A DNA stretch of 64,000 nt from Flammeovirgaceae bacterium (GTDB lineage Bacteria > Bacteroidota > Bacteroidia > Cytophagales > Cyclobacteriaceae): contig JADJRT010000011.1 of assembly GCA_016712035.1 (NCBI GenBank), positions 15,995 through 79,994 of the forward strand, written 5' to 3'. The position numbers and the translations under genes are program-made. Below the pieces are notes generated by a model. That model had not been told where the DNA came from, made no database searches, and saw nothing but the letters and a program-made list of their open reading frames with translations. Positions within the stretch are counted from its first letter, which is position 1. Every line of letters begins with the position of its first letter. Positions 60,401 through 64,000 of this stretch are shown piece by piece.

Positions 60401-60679
60401 ATGAACACAGCGATAAATCAAAATCATGGGATGGGCAATGGGATTGCCTTTCTTTTCGGAGCAGCATTTAATCTGCTGGCCAATGTAAATCTTTTCTTTC
60501 TGCTGGACTATGCGCTGCAAGCCATTGTGGGAGGTATCATCTGTCTTGCATTCAAAATCATTGCTGATGTTTTCAGTCCGCTATGGCAAAAGCATAAAGA
60601 CCGAGTAAAAGATTTTGCAAAGCTAAAAAGGGTAAAGGGTCTTAAGCTCAGAAGAAAGAAGCGCAATGATCAAGAGTAG
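60401..60679 (+). CDS. Small membrane protein, first gene of the right module
   Basis: 92 aa: GNGIAFLFGAAFNLLANVNLFFLLDYALQAIVGGIICLAFKIIADVF gives two membrane segments, then a strongly basic tail (KRVKGLKLRRKKRNDQE). Directly behind array C and the -7-like box with only a 4-bp gap to the start. Unrecognised; an element envelope or DNA-tethering protein is possible. Confidence 0.65.
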   Translation: MNTAINQNHGMGNGIAFLFGAAFNLLANVNLFFLLDYALQAIVGGIICLAFKIIADVFSPLWQKHKDRVKDFAKLKRVKGLKLRRKKRNDQE

Positions 60680-61105
60680 TCACATATTGATCGGAGCCGG
60701 TACAGTAGCAGCCATCTACTTTGGTGGCAGCTACTTGCTCAAACTCAATAGACTTTCAAATGAATTAGAATCTGATACAAAGGTTTCTATTCACGCAGTA
60801 AGTCTGAGTGGAATTGAACTCTCCATCAATGTGAAACTTAAGAACCAAGCGGTGGAAGTATTCAAGTGAAGCATCCTTTTGTCAAGATGATTTATGCCGA
60901 TAAGACCATAGCATCATCACAAGTAAAAGATGTAAACCTGACTGTTCCAAAATTTAGTGAAGTCAATCTTGATCCGATAAAAATCAAGCTTGGATTTCTG
61001 AGCCTGGCGACAACGGTTCCTGCATTAGTGAAAGAGAGTAGAGAGACTGGCAAACTCAATTTGATTGTACACACAGTAACGACAATCAACGATAGTTTCC
61101 CCTAA
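60666..61105 (+). CDS. LEA-like anchored protein (frame-broken)
   Basis: MIKSSHILIGAGTVAAIYFGGSYLLKLNRLSNELES is a membrane anchor; then SIHAVSLSGIELSINVKLKN, a break near 60853 (one missing C gives NPSGGSIQVKHPFVKMIY), then VKDVNLTVPKFSEVNLDPIKIKLGFLSLATT. This matches the LEA-type-2-like beta fold. About 146 aa. Overlaps the previous gene by 14 bp. Unknown role. Confidence 0.65.
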
Positions 61106-61116
61106 AGAAAATAGAC

Positions 61117-61871
61117 ATGATCACTTTGGGCGGAGGAAAAGCTGCGTGACAGCAACAAGGAAGAGATGATGAAGAAAGACAGAGGCGTATGGTAGCGGAC
61201 AGAAAGAGGCGATTGCGAGATGGAAGGGAGTTCGATCATCTCTTTCCACCCCCAGGTGAAACTGATACAACGGTAAAGAAGAGTGCGAATGTAGAAGACA
61301 CGATGAAACTCATTCGCAAGGCATTGCCACAAACGGTATGGCAAACGGAAAAGATTGCAAAGTATTGAAGGGTAAGACGCTGGAAGAAACCTGTTCCAAC
61401 ATCTGGCACTTTGTGTACAACACATACAATACAAGAAGAGACGAGGAAGGAGTTGAACAAGTACGAAGTCCCAGAAGGGCATGGAGCGATAGGAAGACAG
61501 GAGTTGACTGTGACTGTTATAGCGTATTCATTCTCTCCATCCTCCGATCTCTTGATATTGATTGCATCGCCAGGATTACGAAATATCCAAAGCGTTATCC
61601 GGAAGTACCGCGATGGCAGCATGTGTATCCGATTGTACCAAAGCCTGGTCATCTGGAAGACTACATAGATGAACGTGATTACTACATCGTGATTGATTGT
61701 GTGAAGGACAAGTTTGATGATGAACAACCTTATTTAGAATGTAAAGACTACGATATGAGACTGGATTATTTAGACGGATTTGAGAACGACATGCCAGAGG
61801 AAACTTTTGACCTCATCGAGCATGATAATGTTGACCTCTCTGATCTCGCCTCGGTATATGATGATGAGGAG
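61117..61871 (+). CDS. Transglutaminase-like cysteine protease fold protein (frame-broken)
   Basis: Starts MITLGGGKAA at 61117, breaks, then FPPPGETDTTVKKSANVEDTMKLIRKALPQTVWQTEKIAKY, a break near 61368, then LKGKTLEETCSNIWHFVYNTYNTRRDEEG. The core KTGVDCDCYSVFILSIL (Cys), WQHVYPIVP (His) and YYIVIDCVKD (Asp) is the Cys-His-Asp triad order of transglutaminase-like proteins. Acidic tail MPEETFDLIEHDNVDLSDLAS. Likely works on element particles or the envelope, by position only. Confidence 0.65.
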
Positions 61872-62714
61872 ATGGGAAACATCTTCAAGAAAGTGGGAAG
61901 TGCGGTAAAGAAAACGGTTAAGAAGGTATGCGATAAAGTGGGAGACGGTATTCGTGTCATCAACCGCTACGTCAATCCCGCCACATTGCTTCTGAGGAAT
62001 GGCTTTTTGTTAGCTATGAAAATTAACCTCATGAATGTTGCCGGAAGATTGCGTTACGGCTACCTCTCACCGATTCCCAGGCGCAAGCCAAGGGTATGAA
62101 CTCGAGCGAACTGGAAAAGCTTCGCTCCATAAAAGACAGAGCTGAGACAGTCTACTGGCAAGCCGGAGGTAAAAAAGAAAATCTTAAGAAAGCCATTCTA
62201 CAAGGCAATGGTAATAAAGATAGAAATGTACCCTTGAGCGGTCTAAATGGTTTAAGCGATGTGTACGCAGACCAGGATGAGTATAACATCATCTACAGCG
62301 ATAACATTGAAGGACTAGGGTGAATCTTGCCAGCGGTGCGCGATCGCAGCAGCGACTACGGCTGTAGCTGCCATCGCTGGAGCTTTGAAACAAGTGAAAG
62401 GATTATTCATCAAAGGTGGAAGCAATGAAAAATCATTTCAGAGTGACACTGATAATGCAGGTAATGCATCTGCTCCATCGATGATACCGGAAGATGAAGA
62501 CGCCTTCAAGTATGATAGCTATGTGGCACCACCGGTAACACAACAACAGCCAACACTGGTATCGAAACTAACTACCGCTGTAAAGTCAATTGTCACAAAC
62601 CCGATCATCGCACCTAAACAAATCGTCACGGCAACATCACCAACAATATCAACACAAACACCAACGCGATCATACGCACCCGAACCGCCTGCAACAACAA
62701 TCAAAAACCAATGA
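61872..62714 (+). CDS. Element protein with NPATLLLRNG motif (several frame breaks)
   Basis: MGNIFKKVGSAVKKTVKKVCDKVGDGIRVINRYVNPATLLLRNGFLLAMKINLMNVAGRLRYGYLSP, then after a one-base break SQAQAKGMNSSELEKLRSIKDRAETVYWQAGGKKENLKKAILQGNGNKD, GLNGLSDVYADQDEY, another break near 62320-62340, and AIAAATTAVAAIAGALKQVKGLFIKGGSNEKS, then a Pro/Thr-rich tail. I have a memory of similar NPATxxxRNGxLLxMKIN proteins in Bacteroidota elements but no function. About 280 aa if joined. The start at 61872 is a guess; it may be fused to the upstream protein. Confidence 0.5.
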
Positions 62715-62801
62715 AACGACAAAAATTTATTCACTCCTACTGCGACTTCTTAGCCTGTATTATCAAATGAACCTGCCGCCAGCGGATCGCGTTTGTACCA
62801 G

Positions 62802-63041
62802 ATGAGAGTACAACACCTGGCGATGCTATACAAACTCAGGATGGTTCAGAAAACTGGCATCGTTCAAAAGACTACGACATGGGTGAAAGCAAATCCTGGA
62901 AAGTCACTGCTGGTAGCTGGTGGAATCATCACCGGAGGTCTTCTGCTCATGGAGCATGAGGCGGATCAGGAACCAATGGCTTAAGCGGACTTCCGCGAAA
63001 AGGAAAACGAAGAAACGTAAATACAAGAACAGAAAAGTAGT
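62802..63041 (+). CDS. Small membrane protein (frame-broken)
   Basis: VQKTTTWVKANPGKSLLVAGGIITGGLLLMEHEADQEPMA is a single membrane helix preceded by a charged segment. The frame stops at 62984, but one base out of frame it continues SGLPRKGKRRNVNTRTEK. Start uncertain because the DNA before 62800 reads in broken frames. Unrecognised. Confidence 0.45.
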
Positions 63042-63081
63042 GGTAAGAAAAGCTAAGTGAAATTTCAAAATCTGTTATAGC

Positions 63082-63639
63082 ATGGGACGGACAAGAAAAC
63101 ATAAAAACAAAAAACACCAACAAGGAAATGGACTCTTCGGAACTGCACCAGTGATGCAGCATCCGATAACCCAAACAGTAACCAAAGGCGGTCTTGTATT
63201 ACTGGCTGCCATAGCCGCAGGAGGTGCCGGTGCAGCACTTGGTAAGCACTCACTACTGGCAGGTATTCCGGTAACGCTACTCGGATTTCATAAGAAGAAT
63301 CCATACATCATTGCAGCAGGCCTTGGCCTCACCCTGAGTAATGGATTTCAAAATCAAAACAAGACGACTGTTCAAGGAGTCGAGGGCTTTGATATGAAAC
63401 AGATAGCAGAGCAAGCCAAAGATCGTGTAGGAACATTCTTCAAGAATTTTTCGGAGAAACTATACATCAAAGCAGAACCGACCGGAACTGCTGGACTTGC
63501 TGGAGAAGAACAAGTGACCTATTTCGTCAATCCATACAACGCGAAAGAACTGGACATGAGTGCGATTGATCGAATACAAGAACAGATCGCTAACATGAAT
63601 GGAATGAACGCGGTGGAAGATATGGAGAGAGAGTTTTAA
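63082..63639 (+). CDS. Element membrane protein with glycine-rich hydrophobic segment
   Basis: 185 aa, intact: basic start GRTRKHKNKKHQQGNGLFGTAPVM, then GGLVLLAAIAAGGAGAALGKHSLLAG and a second hydrophobic run NPYIIAAGLGLTLSNGF, then a soluble tail (VEGFDMKQIAEQAKDRVGTFFKNFSEKLYIKAEP ... LDMSAIDRIQEQIANMNGMN). Two or three membrane segments. Unrecognised; similar style to internal membrane proteins of lipid-containing or membrane-associated elements, which is only an impression. Confidence 0.65.
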   Translation: MGRTRKHKNKKHQQGNGLFGTAPVMQHPITQTVTKGGLVLLAAIAAGGAGAALGKHSLLAGIPVTLLGFHKKNPYIIAAGLGLTLSNGFQNQNKTTVQGVEGFDMKQIAEQAKDRVGTFFKNFSEKLYIKAEPTGTAGLAGEEQVTYFVNPYNAKELDMSAIDRIQEQIANMNGMNAVEDMEREF

Positions 63640-63683
63640 GTCAACGAGTAATTAAATAGTAAACAAGTAAACAAAATAAAATT

Positions 63684-64000
63684 ATGCTGGGAGCATTAGG
63701 ACAACTCATGGAGAGTGAGTACACAAATCCAACGGAACTGTTGGGTTTAAATGGAGAGATGGATACCGAACTATGAGGTATCTCAATGCGCTGAACCCCG
63801 TGCAACGGGCAAAGGCGATGAATAAGATTGTGAAGAAGTCATATCCTCACAGGGATCGCGTGCTGAGTTTGAAAAGTTCTTCGTTGAACTACCCAAGCAC
63901 ATCAAAGAACAGTTGCTGCAAGGTAAGTTGCGTTTGGCTGACCACTTGATTTATTCCATCAAGCCGGTGAAAGGTGCCAAGACCATCAAAATGTTCGAAA
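63684..64000 (+). CDS. Element protein, partial (runs out of the window, frame-broken)
   Basis: MLGALGQLMESEYTNPTELLGLNGEMDTEL from ATG 63684, stop at 63774-63776 overlapping an ATG that continues MRYLNALNPVQRAKAMNKIVKKSYPH. Near 63865 the frame changes again to AEFEKFFVELPKHIKEQLLQGKLRLADHLIYSIKPVKGAKTIKMFE to the window end. I read these as one protein with two one-base breaks. No function recognised. Confidence 0.5.

Larger units (their letters stand above)
15226..64000. mobile_element. Integrative element at tRNA-Pro (left end; right end outside the window)
   Basis: The left end is marked by tRNA-Pro plus an adjoining serine recombinase pointing into it. Element-type genes occur in a left block (15.3-30.2 kb: recombinase, holin-like, RecA-like ATPase, DarB-like protein, XRE/S24 repressor) and a right block (60.4-64 kb: many small genes). 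The two blocks share a 10-bp phased promoter array. Metal-resistance and defence genes lie between them and read as cargo. Alternatives: two elements side by side, or an older island split by later insertions. No conjugation genes, portal, terminase or recognisable capsid gene is in the window. Confidence 0.55.

Overview
The window looks like a chromosome segment of a Bacteroidota bacterium, most likely of the Cytophagales type. The evidence is the gene content (ALDH7, CreD with a winged-helix partner, a FISUMP-domain lipoprotein-like gene, P1B ATPase/RND metal efflux with DUF3703 and DUF6660 companions), the weak or absent Shine-Dalgarno sequences, and promoters that fit the Bacteroidota -7 box TAnnTTTG. 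Taxonomy is inferred from protein style only.

Region 1 (1-14.7 kb) is ordinary core genome with every gene intact: a single-domain response regulator, an ALDH7 aldehyde dehydrogenase, an HtrA/DegP protease, Hsp20, a multidrug-type ABC exporter, tRNA-Asn, a small membrane protein plus winged-helix regulator plus CreD under two copies of a 31-bp promoter/operator, a GH78 rhamnosidase, PruA, a YjjG-type phosphatase and a small ArsR-like regulator.

Region 2 (14.86-15.3 kb) is a tRNA-Pro gene preceded by six tandem 60-61 bp units that copy the 5' part of that tRNA. A large serine recombinase gene is antisense and its reading frame runs into the tRNA, so this is taken as the left end of an integrative element whose right end is outside the window.

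Region 3 (15.3-30.5 kb) is the left module of the element: recombinase, 3TM holin-like protein, RecA-like ATPase, a 1.55-kaa DarB-like methyltransferase/strawberry-notch helicase, then an ABC-three-component (ABC-3C) defence operon, an attC-like palindrome with a broken unknown gene, and a control region with an XRE/S24 repressor flanked by two paralogous small HTH proteins.

Region 4 (30.5-46.1 kb) is cargo: a FISUMP gene, an outer-membrane barrel, an HMA protein, a Zn/Cd-type P1B ATPase, an RND CzcCBA-type pump, a porin, Rieske and di-haem proteins, a DtxR-family regulator, and the 3' stump of an agmatine-deiminase-like gene.

Region 5 (46.3-60.3 kb) is a defence island: PLD/SNF2 helicase, Eco57I-like methylase fused to an AlbA_2 domain, McrB, McrC, and an unrecognised protein of about 575 aa with a PD-(D/E)XK-like segment.

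Region 6 (60.3-64 kb) is the right module of the element: a parS-like site, a promoter array and a string of small plus-strand genes (membrane proteins, an LEA-like protein, a transglutaminase-like protein), continuing past the window.

The most unusual signal is a set of helically phased 10-bp degenerate repeats (consensus nTTnACAATC) immediately upstream of three separate transcription units in the left, control and right modules. They tie modules 30 kb apart into one apparent regulon. A second strong signal is that single-base frame breaks are abundant to the right of the tRNA and absent to the left. Most are at short homopolymers and are repaired by one base, which suggests consensus error (for example low coverage of an element not fixed in the population) at least as much as gene decay.
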